A DNA stretch of 37,263 nt from Syntrophaceae bacterium. Its GTDB lineage: Bacteria; Desulfobacterota; Syntrophia; Syntrophales; UBA5619. Position numbers and translations under genes: made by a program. Below are positions 26,259 to 35,193 of this stretch, piece by piece (positions within the stretch are counted from its first letter, which is position 1; each line of letters starts with the position of its first letter). The notes below the pieces were generated by a model. The model did no database searches, had not been told where the DNA came from, and saw only the letters and a list, made by a program, of their open reading frames with translations. The stretch is from contig PLLC01000096.1 in NCBI GenBank assembly GCA_003141195.1, forward strand, positions 41,713 through 78,975, in the 5' to 3' direction.

Positions 26259-27413
26259 TTATTTCTTCAGTATCGTCACGGAACTATTAGGTCCCGCACC
26301 CATGCTGTGGGCCAGGCCGATCTTGGCACCCTCTACTTGACGAGCCCCGGCTTCACCCCAGAGCTGCGTTATGATTTCGCAAAGCTGCCCTCCGCTTGTG
26401 GCGCCGAGGGGATGGCCCCGGGACATGAGGCCGCCGTCGGTGTTGACGGGAAGCCTTCCACGGAGATCAAAGTGACCCTTGCGGAGGAGCGGGGGGGCTT
26501 CGCCATGAGCGCAGAAACCGAGCTCTTCAAGGTCCCAGAGCTCGCTCGGCGACACGGTGTCATAGGCCTGAACAATATCTATATCGGAGGGACCGCAGCC
26601 TGCTTCCTCATAAGCTTGGCGAGCCGAGAGAGATACGAAACCTTCGTCGGGAGGATATTTAAGGCTGTCCACCAAGTCGAGATACCCTTCGCCGTAGCAG
26701 GCGGACGTTAGGGTTGATGCCGCCACCTGCATCGCTCGCCGCCGGTATTTAACGTTGCGGCGGCCGCAGAGGATCAGGGCGGCGGCGCCGTCGGCCAGGG
26801 GGCAGCAGTGAAGGAGTCGAAGAGGCGTGGCAATGATTCTCGATTGCATGACCTCTTCGAGTGTTATCGGTTTTTGAAAGCGGGCCTTGGGGTTGAGGGC
26901 GCCGTTTTTCCGGTTTTTTACCGTCACCAGGGCCAAATCCTCCAGCGTGGCTCCCGATGATTTCATATAACGGACAGTAAGATTGGCGTAATTGGCCGGT
27001 TGAACATTAAACCCGGAAGCCAGTTCCCAGGGACGAAAGGCAGTGCTGGGAATGGGACCCCGGGGCATGACTTCCACTCCCAGGACGAGAACCTTGTCAT
27101 AGATCTCGGCAGCTATCGACTGGTATGCCAGGCGGAAGGCCGATCCTGAACTGGAGCAGGCGTTTTCCACATTCACTATGGGTATTCCCGTGAAGCCCAC
27201 TTCCTTGATTACCTGATGGCCCGATGCCGTTCCCTGGTAGACGCTACCGCAGAAAACCGCCTGGATCTCGCGCCACTCCATTGCGGCATCCTTCAGGGCG
27301 GCCATTATTGCTTCGCTTCCGATATCGTACTGGAAGACCTTTTCGTAGTAACCCCAGGTCGTCAAACCGATCCCTGTTACAAAAACATCGCGCATGCGGC
27401 TCAGCGGTTTCAT
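26259..27413 (-). CDS. Thiolase family protein (SCP-x / non-canonical, DUF35-associated type)
   Basis: 384 aa; VENACSSSGSAFRLAYQSIAAEIYDKVLVLGVE, NTDGGLMSRGHPLGATSGGQLCEI, GLAHSMGAGPNSSVTILKK. Confidence 0.92.
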   Translation of the reverse strand: MKPLSRMRDVFVTGIGLTTWGYYEKVFQYDIGSEAIMAALKDAAMEWREIQAVFCGSVYQGTASGHQVIKEVGFTGIPIVNVENACSSSGSAFRLAYQSIAAEIYDKVLVLGVEVMPRGPIPSTAFRPWELASGFNVQPANYANLTVRYMKSSGATLEDLALVTVKNRKNGALNPKARFQKPITLEEVMQSRIIATPLRLLHCCPLADGAAALILCGRRNVKYRRRAMQVAASTLTSACYGEGYLDLVDSLKYPPDEGFVSLSARQAYEEAGCGPSDIDIVQAYDTVSPSELWDLEELGFCAHGEAPPLLRKGHFDLRGRLPVNTDGGLMSRGHPLGATSGGQLCEIITQLWGEAGARQVEGAKIGLAHSMGAGPNSSVTILKK

Positions 27414-27856
27414 TGCTCGTCCTTTCGGTTTTCTTTTAGAGGCTTGAAGACGAAGGCTTCCACGGGGATTTCCTCATCGGATACATACAGCACCTCTGTA
27501 GACAACCTCACCTCCATTGCGACCGCAAGGATATCAAGATAATCCCTTGCCAGGAGGCCCTTTATTCTGATTCCCTCGGGAAGATCAACGCAGCCGTAGG
27601 CGTAAGGAACGGGACCGCGGTAAAAGTCTCCTGCCGGGGCAATCATGACGACGCTGAAACTGGCAATTTTCCCCTTCGGTCCCAGATATATTTCCTCAAG
27701 CGTCCGGCGGAAGCAGTGTGCACAATGACTGCATTTTCTGCGCGGAAAAAAGACTTCGCCGCAGGATGCGCAGCGATGACCCAGGAGCGAAAGACCGCCG
27801 TCGGCAACTGTCCACAGTCCCTCTTCCAAGGGCCGCGCGTTTCTTATGTTGTCCAT
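27410..27856 (-). CDS. Zn-ribbon / OB-fold DUF35 protein (acyl-CoA-associated)
   Basis: GHRCASCGEVFFPRRKCSHCAHCF zinc ribbon; GKIASFSVVMIAPAGDFYRGPVPYAYGCVDLPEGIRIKGLL OB-fold; overlaps the thiolase gene. Start taken as MDNIRNARPLEEG. Confidence 0.9.
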   Translation of the reverse strand: MDNIRNARPLEEGLWTVADGGLSLLGHRCASCGEVFFPRRKCSHCAHCFRRTLEEIYLGPKGKIASFSVVMIAPAGDFYRGPVPYAYGCVDLPEGIRIKGLLARDYLDILAVAMEVRLSTEVLYVSDEEIPVEAFVFKPLKENRKDEQ

Positions 27857-27873
27857 AGCGACCTCTCTGCGCC

Positions 27874-29445
27874 TCAAATTCCCAGCTTTTGCTTATAGTT
27901 GGCCATGTCGTGGGATCGGGCGATCAGGTTTTTTTCGGCCTTCAGCAAAAATTTGGCCGTACGCTTTGTCGAGGTTTTCGGCAGGGATTCACGAAACAGA
28001 ACATACCGGGGAACCTTAAAGGAAGCGAGCCTCTCTCGGCACTGATCAACCACCTCCTCAGGCGTCATCTTCGCGTCTGCCTTCAGGACCACGCAGGCCA
28101 GGATTTCGTCTTCACCCAGTTCCGAAGGAACGGCGATGACCGTCGCTTCAAAAACTTGGTCGCTACCATTGATCACCGATTCAATTTCCATGGCCGAGAT
28201 GTTTTCGCCCTTGCGTCGTATGATATCCTTCTTTCTGTCTACAAAAAAGAGGTAGCCGTCCTTATCTCTGTAGGCGTAATCGCCGCTGTAGAACCAGCCA
28301 TCGCGAATAGCTTCCTTGGTCTTGGCCTCATCCTTGTAATAGCCCTTCATCATGACGGGGCTTCGGATGATCAGTTCACCCTTCTCCCCCGGAGGAAACT
28401 CCCGGCCATCTTCATCGACGATCTTCACCTCGGCGAACTTCGCCGAGGGGTCGGGATGCCGGGCCGGCAGCCCCATGCTCCGCATTTTGATCGTCCCGCC
28501 GAGGGGGTTCTGGGAAACCCGGGGAACCTCCGTCAAACCGTAGCCGTCGATCACGTTGACAATCCCGAAACGCTCCGTAAAATGTTCGTATACATCGGGC
28601 GTCACCAGCGCCCCGTAGGCCGTCCTGATCCGGTGGTCGCTCCGAAATTCCTCGAGGGGACGGTGGCAGAGAATGCGACCCACGGTGCCGACAAAATTGA
28701 ATTCCGTAACGCCGTATCGCACGGCCTGTCCCCAGAAAGCGCCTGCGCTGAACCGGCGGATCAAGACCAGCGAGGCCTCGGCCGCCAGGGCGCCCATGGT
28801 GCTGTAGTACTGGGCGTTCGCGTGAAACAATGGCAATATGACCATCACCCGGTCGTCGGAACCCAGCCCGGCGCAGAGCGTAAAGGCCTCCCCCGTCATC
28901 GTCATGTCGCGGTGCACGTGCATTACGCCCTTCGGAAAACCCGTCGTTCCCGAGGTGTAAATGATTTGGACCAGGTCGTCCTCAGCCACGTCCACCGCCG
29001 GCGCTCCCTCGGGCATCCCCTGGCACAGCCGGCCGTAGTCTATCGCTCCGTCGCCGCCGTCCGTGCAAACCACCCACCGCACGGCCGGGCACTCCTCCCG
29101 AATGCTCTGAGCCGCCGGCAGATGCTCGCCGCTCACCACCATCCCCACCGAATCGGAATGTCCTACCACATACGAGGCCTCGGACGGCTTGAATCCCGTA
29201 TTCACCGGAACCATAACAACCCCGATCTTCGCCAATCCAAACCACGCATACAAAAACTCCGGCACGTTCGGCAACATGAGGGACACCTTGTCTCCCTTCC
29301 GCACGCCCAACTCCCAGAAACCGCGAGCCGCCCGATTTACCCGCCGGTCAAATTCTTCGTAGGAAACCGCCTCCCCCTCGTAATGCAACAAGGGCTTCGT
29401 CAGTTTCCTCTCCACTCTATCCTCTAAAAATGAACGCATCGTCAT
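27874..29445 (-). CDS. AMP-dependent acyl-CoA synthetase/ligase
   Basis: IIYTSGTTGFPKGVMHVHRDM, GYGLTEVPRVSQNPLGG, GWFYSGDYAYRDKDGYLFFVDRKKDIIRRKGENISAMEIE, PKTSTKRTAKFLL. Start trimmed to MTMRSFLEDRVE. Confidence 0.95.
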   Translation of the reverse strand: MTMRSFLEDRVERKLTKPLLHYEGEAVSYEEFDRRVNRAARGFWELGVRKGDKVSLMLPNVPEFLYAWFGLAKIGVVMVPVNTGFKPSEASYVVGHSDSVGMVVSGEHLPAAQSIREECPAVRWVVCTDGGDGAIDYGRLCQGMPEGAPAVDVAEDDLVQIIYTSGTTGFPKGVMHVHRDMTMTGEAFTLCAGLGSDDRVMVILPLFHANAQYYSTMGALAAEASLVLIRRFSAGAFWGQAVRYGVTEFNFVGTVGRILCHRPLEEFRSDHRIRTAYGALVTPDVYEHFTERFGIVNVIDGYGLTEVPRVSQNPLGGTIKMRSMGLPARHPDPSAKFAEVKIVDEDGREFPPGEKGELIIRSPVMMKGYYKDEAKTKEAIRDGWFYSGDYAYRDKDGYLFFVDRKKDIIRRKGENISAMEIESVINGSDQVFEATVIAVPSELGEDEILACVVLKADAKMTPEEVVDQCRERLASFKVPRYVLFRESLPKTSTKRTAKFLLKAEKNLIARSHDMANYKQKLGI

Positions 29446-29500
29446 GTGCTGTTCTCCTGCGAAATCCAATACATGAATATGCTGCTTTGAACGATGACCG

Positions 29501-29908
29501 TCAGCCTTTCGGAGTCTCCACAAGCTCCAGATAAATACCGGGAAGCACCGGATCTTTCAGAAAACACACCCTGTCACCGTGGACTCCCTGCTTGATTTCC
29601 TGGTGTTCAAAGCCACGTTTTCTGAAGCGGTCGAGAGCCTCCGCCAGATCGGGCACGGCAAGCGCAATGTGGTATACGCCGGGACCGAAAACCCTAAGAT
29701 GTTCCTCGGCCATGCCGGCCTGCGCGAGCGGTTCGATCAACTCCAGTTCCAGTCCTCCCAGATGGAGAAGGCCGATCCGGTAATGAAGGGCCTTTGTTCG
29801 GTATTCCGTGAGAGGAATGTTTTCGATGCCGAGGAGTTTGGCAAGATTGAGGGCCGCCTGGCGTGCATCGTGGACGGCTATGCCTATATGAGTCACTTTT
29901 TCTTCCAT
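29501..29908 (-). CDS. VOC family protein (methylmalonyl-CoA epimerase-like)
   Basis: 135 aa; THIGIAVHDARQAALNLAKLLGIE...LGGLELELIEPLAQ...GPGVYHIALAVPDLAEALDRFRKRGF...LPGIYLELVE. Confidence 0.88.
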   Translation of the reverse strand: MEEKVTHIGIAVHDARQAALNLAKLLGIENIPLTEYRTKALHYRIGLLHLGGLELELIEPLAQAGMAEEHLRVFGPGVYHIALAVPDLAEALDRFRKRGFEHQEIKQGVHGDRVCFLKDPVLPGIYLELVETPKG

Positions 29909-29917
29909 GAAGTCGCC

Positions 29918-30709
29918 TCACAGCATCAACGCCCCGCCATTCACATCAAGGGAGGCGCCGGTTACGTAGCCCGACAGATCGGAGGCGAGGAAAAGGCAGC
30001 AGCCTGCCACCTCGTCGACGTCGCCGATTCTTCCCAGGGGAATGGAACTGTCAACGGACTTTCGCGTTCCCCGTTCTTCCATTCGCCTGACGAGCCGTTC
30101 GGAGTTGACCACGCCGGGGCAAACGGCATTTACCCTGATATTGAAAGCTGCCAGTTGCCGTGCCATATGCCTGGTAAGTCCGAGAACGCCAGCCTTGGCG
30201 GAGGTGTAATGACAACCGGCGGTGGGGCTGGTGGAACGGCCCGCTATGGAGGAAAGGTTAACAATGGCTCCTCCAGCCTGTTCCCTGAAGTGCCGGGCCG
30301 CCTTTTGGGAGAGAAGGAAAACCGAGGTGAGATTCAAACTAATGACTCTGTTCCACTCGTCGGCTGTAATCTCGAAAATATCGGTGGGCAGACCTCCTCC
30401 GGCATTGTTGACGAGGATCTGGAATGGGCTGTTTGTTTCGGAAATTTTTTTGAAGAGACGATCGATATCGTCTTCTCTGGTTAAATCAGTCCCAATAGCG
30501 AGAACTTCTCTTCCCGTAGCAGCGGCTATATCGGATGCCAAGGCTTTCAACTCTTGCTCACGGCAGTCCACTAGGATCAGATCGGCGCCTTGCGCGGCAA
30601 AAAGGTGCGAACAGGCCTTGCCGATGCCTGCGGCTGCGCCGGTTATCATCGCCCTTTTTCCGCAGATTAAGGAGGCCCCTTCAAGACACTTCCAGATAGA
30701 TGGTTGCAT
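29918..30709 (-). CDS. SDR family oxidoreductase
   Basis: RAMITGAAAGIGKACSHLFAAQGADLILVD, LVNNAGGGLPTD, SSIAGRS...YTSAKAGVLGLTRHMARQLAAFNIRVNAVCPGVV, YVTGASLDVNGGALM. Confidence 0.95.
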   Translation of the reverse strand: MQPSIWKCLEGASLICGKRAMITGAAAGIGKACSHLFAAQGADLILVDCREQELKALASDIAAATGREVLAIGTDLTREDDIDRLFKKISETNSPFQILVNNAGGGLPTDIFEITADEWNRVISLNLTSVFLLSQKAARHFREQAGGAIVNLSSIAGRSTSPTAGCHYTSAKAGVLGLTRHMARQLAAFNIRVNAVCPGVVNSERLVRRMEERGTRKSVDSSIPLGRIGDVDEVAGCCLFLASDLSGYVTGASLDVNGGALML

Positions 30710-30874
30710 GTATACCTTCCTTCTTGCATTTCCTTGTTTGCCTGTATGAGTTAGGAGAACCGCCCGGGACTAAAAAACGCTCCTTATAAAGAAAAACAAA
30801 AATGAACGCATCGCCATAGTCGATGCCTCCCGTACCTTTTTCTCATCTCACGGCGGAACCGCCCTTCTCCGTTA

Positions 30875-31645
30875 TTAGAAATGAGCCAGACCCACGGTTA
30901 GGCCTCCGCAGATGAAAATAGACTGGCCCGTTATGAACGAGGCTTCATCAGAGGAAAGAAATGAAACGAGATGAGCGACTTCTTCGGGTTTTCCCATTCG
31001 CCTCAGGGGAATGCCTTCAATAATGGCCTTTGTCTGTTTGCTCTCCGCTGGATTAGCCTTGCTGAAAAGTTCCGTTTCGATAGGTCCGGGCCCCACGTAG
31101 TTGACGGTTATGTTAAAGGGTGCGAGTTCAAGCGCCCAGGTTCTCGTCATCCCGAGCAAGCCGGCTTTCGAAGCCGAATAGGCCGTACGGTCAAGTTTGC
31201 CGAGGCTAGCTCTGGAACCGAGATTCACGATTTTTCCATACCGCTTCTCTTTCATGAAAGGCGCTATCGCGCGAGCGCAATAAAAAGCGCCTTTCACGTT
31301 AACCGAGAAGACTTTTTCCCAGTCTTCCTCCGATACGGCTTCAAGGGAAGCCGGACGGACGATCCCGGCATTGTTCACCAAGATGTCGATCGCGCCAAAC
31401 CGCTTTGCCGCACGATCAACCAGGCGAGACACCTCCTCGGCTTTGCTCACATCGGCCGCATGACCGAGAACGTCACCACCGGCCGATTCGAACTCGGCGA
31501 CGGCTTGGCTAAGTTCCCGATCAAGTATGTCTGTCGCGATGACAGAAGCGCCTTCTTCTATCATCTTCAGAACCACCGCTTTGCCGATGCCCCGAGCGCT
31601 TCCCGTTACAAGGGCGACCCGGCCCTTCAAACGTCCTTCTTTCAT
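30875..31645 (-). CDS. SDR family oxidoreductase (FabG-like)
   Basis: RVALVTGSARGIGKAVVLKMIEEGASVIATD, LVNNAGIVRPAS, YSASKAGLLGMTRTWALELAPFNITVNYVGPGPIET, FITGQSIFICGGLTVG. Confidence 0.96.
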   Translation of the reverse strand: MKEGRLKGRVALVTGSARGIGKAVVLKMIEEGASVIATDILDRELSQAVAEFESAGGDVLGHAADVSKAEEVSRLVDRAAKRFGAIDILVNNAGIVRPASLEAVSEEDWEKVFSVNVKGAFYCARAIAPFMKEKRYGKIVNLGSRASLGKLDRTAYSASKAGLLGMTRTWALELAPFNITVNYVGPGPIETELFSKANPAESKQTKAIIEGIPLRRMGKPEEVAHLVSFLSSDEASFITGQSIFICGGLTVGLAHF

Positions 31646-31719
31646 AGTTCTTCACCTGCAATCCTATTCAATCTGCCGCATCATTACTTGCCCGGCGGCA
31701 ACCTTCTGGACCGGCGCTC

Positions 31720-32478
31720 TCACATCGGCCGGTCTCCCTTTGTCCTTTGAGTCTGGGTGCGGGCATCAACCGCCGGCAACATCCTCTCCGGGTCCCGAGT
31801 AACGATTACATCTATAACAGTGGGCAGGATCGCTCCGAGATGCCCTCGGCGATGGCGCCACCCAGCCGCGCGGGATCTTCCACCCGTATCCCCTGACATC
31901 CCATGGCCGTGGCGATCGCTGCGTAATTCATCTCTCGAATGTCCGACGATTGTTATCTGCCCTGGAAAATGGCGTGCTGAAGGCTTTTCACATAACCGAA
32001 AGAGGCATCGTTGAGGATGATGATCGTCAGGGGAATCGGCTCGCGGATTGCCGTTTCAAGATCACCCAAGGCAACGTTGAAGCCTCCGTATCCCATGAGA
32101 GCCCACCACGGGATTCTTTCCGGCGGCATAGCTGGGCGCCGATGCCGCCGGAAAGACCGTACCCTATGGAGGCGTTTCCCCGGTTTGCCACGAACACTCT
32201 TTCTGCAGACGGAGCGTCGTAAAGGAGACCCGACCAGTGGGCGGAAAAGCCTCCGTTCGCTACTAGTATTCCGTTATGAGGCATGATCATGCGGTATTCC
32301 TCCCGCTGCGGGACTCCATAGAGGGAATGGGTGTAACAAGTTCATCTCCCTCGTTGATGTTCCATATGTGGAGCGCCGTATTCTTTCCGGCTTCTTCAAG
32401 AACCATTTTCTCCGCCTGCACCGCTTGGCAGAAAAAAAAGAGAGGCGGCGAGGAAGAGGACATGAATAATTTTTCCAA
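31720..32478 (-). pseudogene. Decayed TPP-dependent enzyme (acetolactate-synthase-like C-terminal domain)
   Basis: Spliced frames read PHNGILVANGGFSAHWSGLLYDAPSAERVFVANRGNASIGYGLSGGIGAQ / AMPPERIPWWALMGYGGFNVALGDLETAIREPIPLTIIILNDASFGYVKSLQHAIFQGR* / MNYAAIATAMGCQGIRVEDPARLGGAIAEGISERSCP / TVIDVIVTRDPERMLPAVD. Three frameshifts plus an in-frame TAA (31953-31955); N-terminal domains missing. Confidence 0.85.
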
Positions 32479-32540
32479 CAGCCATGAGCAGGACTCTCTT
32501 GATCTTGAGAGGTCGGCGGTTGCTATTTACTGTCACATCA

Positions 32541-32587
32541 AAAAAGAAAGGAGACGAGCAGGCTGATTCCCGCGCCAGCCCGTCTCC
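32541..32587 (-). terminator. Rho-independent terminator
   Basis: Minus strand: GGAGACGGGCTGG...CAGCCTGCTCGTCTCC followed by TTTCTTTTTTG. Confidence 0.75.
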
Positions 32588-32790
32588 CGTCGGAGATTGT
32601 CATGATAACAAAACCAAGAACAACCTACTTTACTGCCCAGATTTCCTTCACGTATTTCGAGGTGCCGGTGTGAAATGGCACCACTGGTTTGGCATGATCC
32701 GACAGGCTGAATAGTTACCCCCCCCGTTTCCGTTTTGGGAACATTTGGGGGCGCTGCCCCCGGGAAGCGGGACCCCGGTTCGGCCCGACG

Positions 32791-33495
32791 TCAAAGGCCG
32801 AGATAATACCTCTTGATCTCCGGATTGTCTCGCAGGACCTTCGCCTCGTTCTCCAGCGTGATCCGTCCGTTGACCAAGACGTAGGCCCGGTTGGCAAGCA
32901 TCAACGAATAGGCGATGTTCTGCTCCACAAGAAGCACGGTGGTCCCCCGCCGGTTGATCTCTTCCAGGATCTCGAAGACGGTCACCACAAGGGCGGGGGA
33001 AAGCCCCGAAGACGGCTCGTCGAGCAGGATCAGCTCCGGGCGCGACATCAACGCCCTTCCGATGGCGAGCATCTGCTGCTCGCCGCCGCTGAGCGTGCCG
33101 CCGAGCTGTTTCCTTCGCTCCTTCAGGACGGGAAACAGCCCAAAGACCTGCTCGAGGGACTCCTCCTGGCTCAGTCCTTTTCCCGCCCGGAGCGCCCCCA
33201 ACGCGAGGTTCTCACTCACAGTGAGCAGGGGGAACACCCTCCCCCCTTCCGGGACCATCGAAATCTTTTTCGAGACGATCTTGTGGCTCGGGCACCCGCA
33301 CATCTCCTCGCCGCGGAAGAGACAGCTACCGGACGTCGACCGCAGGATGCCGGCGATCGTGTTCAGCAAAGTGGTCTTACCGGCGCCGTTTGGCCCCAGC
33401 ACCGTCACGACCTCGCCCTGGCTCACGCGGAGGGAGACGTCCCACAGGACCTGGACCCCTTCGTACCCGGTATTCAGGTTACTGATTCTTAACAT
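32791..33495 (-). CDS. Branched-chain-type ABC transporter ATP-binding protein LivF-like
   Basis: 234 aa; LNTGYEGVQVLWDVSLRVSQGEVVTVLGPNGAGKTTLLNTIAGI, LSGGEQQMLAIGRALMSRPELILLDEPSSGLSPALV. Confidence 0.97.
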   Translation of the reverse strand: MLRISNLNTGYEGVQVLWDVSLRVSQGEVVTVLGPNGAGKTTLLNTIAGILRSTSGSCLFRGEEMCGCPSHKIVSKKISMVPEGGRVFPLLTVSENLALGALRAGKGLSQEESLEQVFGLFPVLKERRKQLGGTLSGGEQQMLAIGRALMSRPELILLDEPSSGLSPALVVTVFEILEEINRRGTTVLLVEQNIAYSLMLANRAYVLVNGRITLENEAKVLRDNPEIKRYYLGL

Positions 33496-34207
33496 ACGGT
33501 TTCCCCAGGTAGGCTTCGATCACGTTCGGGTCTTCGATGACCTCCCTCGGCGCCCCCTTGCAGATCAGCTCGCCCTTGTTCAGTACGATGACCACGTCGG
33601 ACACGGACATGATGAAATCCATCACGTGCTCAACGGCGACGAGCGTGATCCCCTGGGAGTTGATCGCCTTGAGCAGCTTGACGATCTCTTCCATGTCCTT
33701 GAGGTTGATGCCGGCGACCATCTCGTCGAGGAGGAGCACTTCCGGGTCGGTCGCAAGGCACCGGGCAAGCTCCATCTTTTTCCTTCCGCCCGTGTTCAGG
33801 TTGACCGCAAGGGTATGCCGGACGTCGTAAAGGGACGTGAAGCGCAGGATCCCTTTCGCCTTCTCCCTGGCGTCGCGGGCGTGGCGGGAGTTCCGGAACG
33901 CACCGACCATCACGTTCTCGAGCACCGTCATCCCGGGCAGCGGCCTGCCCTTCTGGAACGTGCGGGCGATGCCGAGGCCGCAGGTCTGGTGCGGGAGTAG
34001 CCCTTCGATGTTTTTCCCCTTGAACCGGATGCTCCCCTGGTCCGGGTTCAGGAACCCCGTGATGCAGTTGAGGAGGGTCGTCTTCCCCGCGCCGTTCGGG
34101 CCGATGATCCCGTAGATCTTCCCGGCCTCGATCCCGAAGGTGCAGTTGTCGATGGCGACCCTGCCCATAAAATACTTGCAGACCCCTTCGATCTCGATGA
34201 GCGCCAT
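33479..34207 (-). CDS. Branched-chain-type ABC transporter ATP-binding protein LivG-like
   Basis: MALIEIEGVCKYFMGRVAIDNCTFGIEAGKIYGIIGPNGAGKTTLLNCITGFLNPDQGSI...NTGGRKKMELARCLATDPEVLLLDEMVAGIN. Start trimmed from the 523-aa ORF. Confidence 0.97.
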   Translation of the reverse strand: MALIEIEGVCKYFMGRVAIDNCTFGIEAGKIYGIIGPNGAGKTTLLNCITGFLNPDQGSIRFKGKNIEGLLPHQTCGLGIARTFQKGRPLPGMTVLENVMVGAFRNSRHARDAREKAKGILRFTSLYDVRHTLAVNLNTGGRKKMELARCLATDPEVLLLDEMVAGINLKDMEEIVKLLKAINSQGITLVAVEHVMDFIMSVSDVVIVLNKGELICKGAPREVIEDPNVIEAYLGKPYVKNQ

Positions 34208-35193
34208 CAGTCGTTCTCTCCCTTGAATTTGGCGAAGAAGACCCGGGACAGCAGGGGAACCAGCCCCTTCCGGGACATGATGATCACCCCGATCAGGATC
34301 AGGCCGTAGACCACCATGCTCAACCCCGTATAGGCATGGCCCACGTACAGGCGGATCCCTTCCTTGATGCTGATCAGGACGACGGCCCCCAACAGCGGCC
34401 CGAATAGGGTGGCCCCCCCGCCGATGATCGCCGGGAGGATGATTTCGATGGAAAAGGGAACGGAGAGGATCTCCGGGTCGATGAAGCTCATGTACTGGGC
34501 GTAGAGTGTTCCCCCGAGCGCCGTCAGGAATGCGCTGATCAGCATCGCCACCATCTTGACCTTGCGGGTCTTCACGCCCAGGGATTCCGCGGCGTCCTCG
34601 TCTTCCCGGATCGCGCTCAGGTAGTAGCCGAAACGGGATTTCCGGATCCCGTTCACGAAAAAGAGCAGCAGGACCATGAACGCCAAAATCAGATAGTAGT
34701 AGTAGGTCTTCTGCCCGAACTGCATGTACCGGAAGGACTGCTCGTAATACGGGACCAGGAGCCCCTGCGCCCCACCCAGGAAGTCGACGTTGGACGCGGA
34801 GATCGTCAGGAGCGCCGAAAGGGCGAGGGTGCCCAGGGCGAAATACGATCCCCGCAACCCATACCGGAACGTGGGATAGGCGAAGAGCCAGGCGACGGCC
34901 ACCGCCAGGAGCCCGCCCGCCACCATGCCCCCCCACGGCCAGACCTTGAAGTGCATGTTCAGCAGGATGGACACGTATGGGCCGATCCCGAAGAAGGCGG
35001 CGTGTCCAAACGACAGCTGCCCCGCGAATCCCCCCACGATGTCCCAGCACTGGGACAGGTAGGCGAAGAGGACGATCATCACGAGGATGTTGAGAAGGTA
35101 CCCTTCCTTGACGACTAACGGTAGAAGGGCGAAGAGCAGCCCGACCCCGCAGATTGACAGAACGCTCGAATGTTTTCGCACGAAGGGGATCAT
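34207..35193 (-). CDS. Branched-chain-type ABC transporter permease LivM-like
   Basis: MIPFVRKHSSVLSICGVGLLFALLPLVV...GGFAGQLSFGHAAFFGIGPYVSILL...AIREDEDAAESLGVKTRKVKMVAMLISAFLTALGGTLYAQYM. Confidence 0.96.
   Translation of the reverse strand: MIPFVRKHSSVLSICGVGLLFALLPLVVKEGYLLNILVMIVLFAYLSQCWDIVGGFAGQLSFGHAAFFGIGPYVSILLNMHFKVWPWGGMVAGGLLAVAVAWLFAYPTFRYGLRGSYFALGTLALSALLTISASNVDFLGGAQGLLVPYYEQSFRYMQFGQKTYYYYLILAFMVLLLFFVNGIRKSRFGYYLSAIREDEDAAESLGVKTRKVKMVAMLISAFLTALGGTLYAQYMSFIDPEILSVPFSIEIILPAIIGGGATLFGPLLGAVVLISIKEGIRLYVGHAYTGLSMVVYGLILIGVIIMSRKGLVPLLSRVFFAKFKGEND

Noticed and set aside
27889-29427. 512-aa plus-strand ORF
   Set aside because: Fully antisense to the well-supported acyl-CoA synthetase; H/R/G-rich, no recognisable domain.
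33479-35050. 523-aa ORF interpreted as a LivM-LivG fusion
   Set aside because: The N-terminal ~280 aa are an out-of-frame reading of livM; the real LivG begins at MALIEIEGV (34207).
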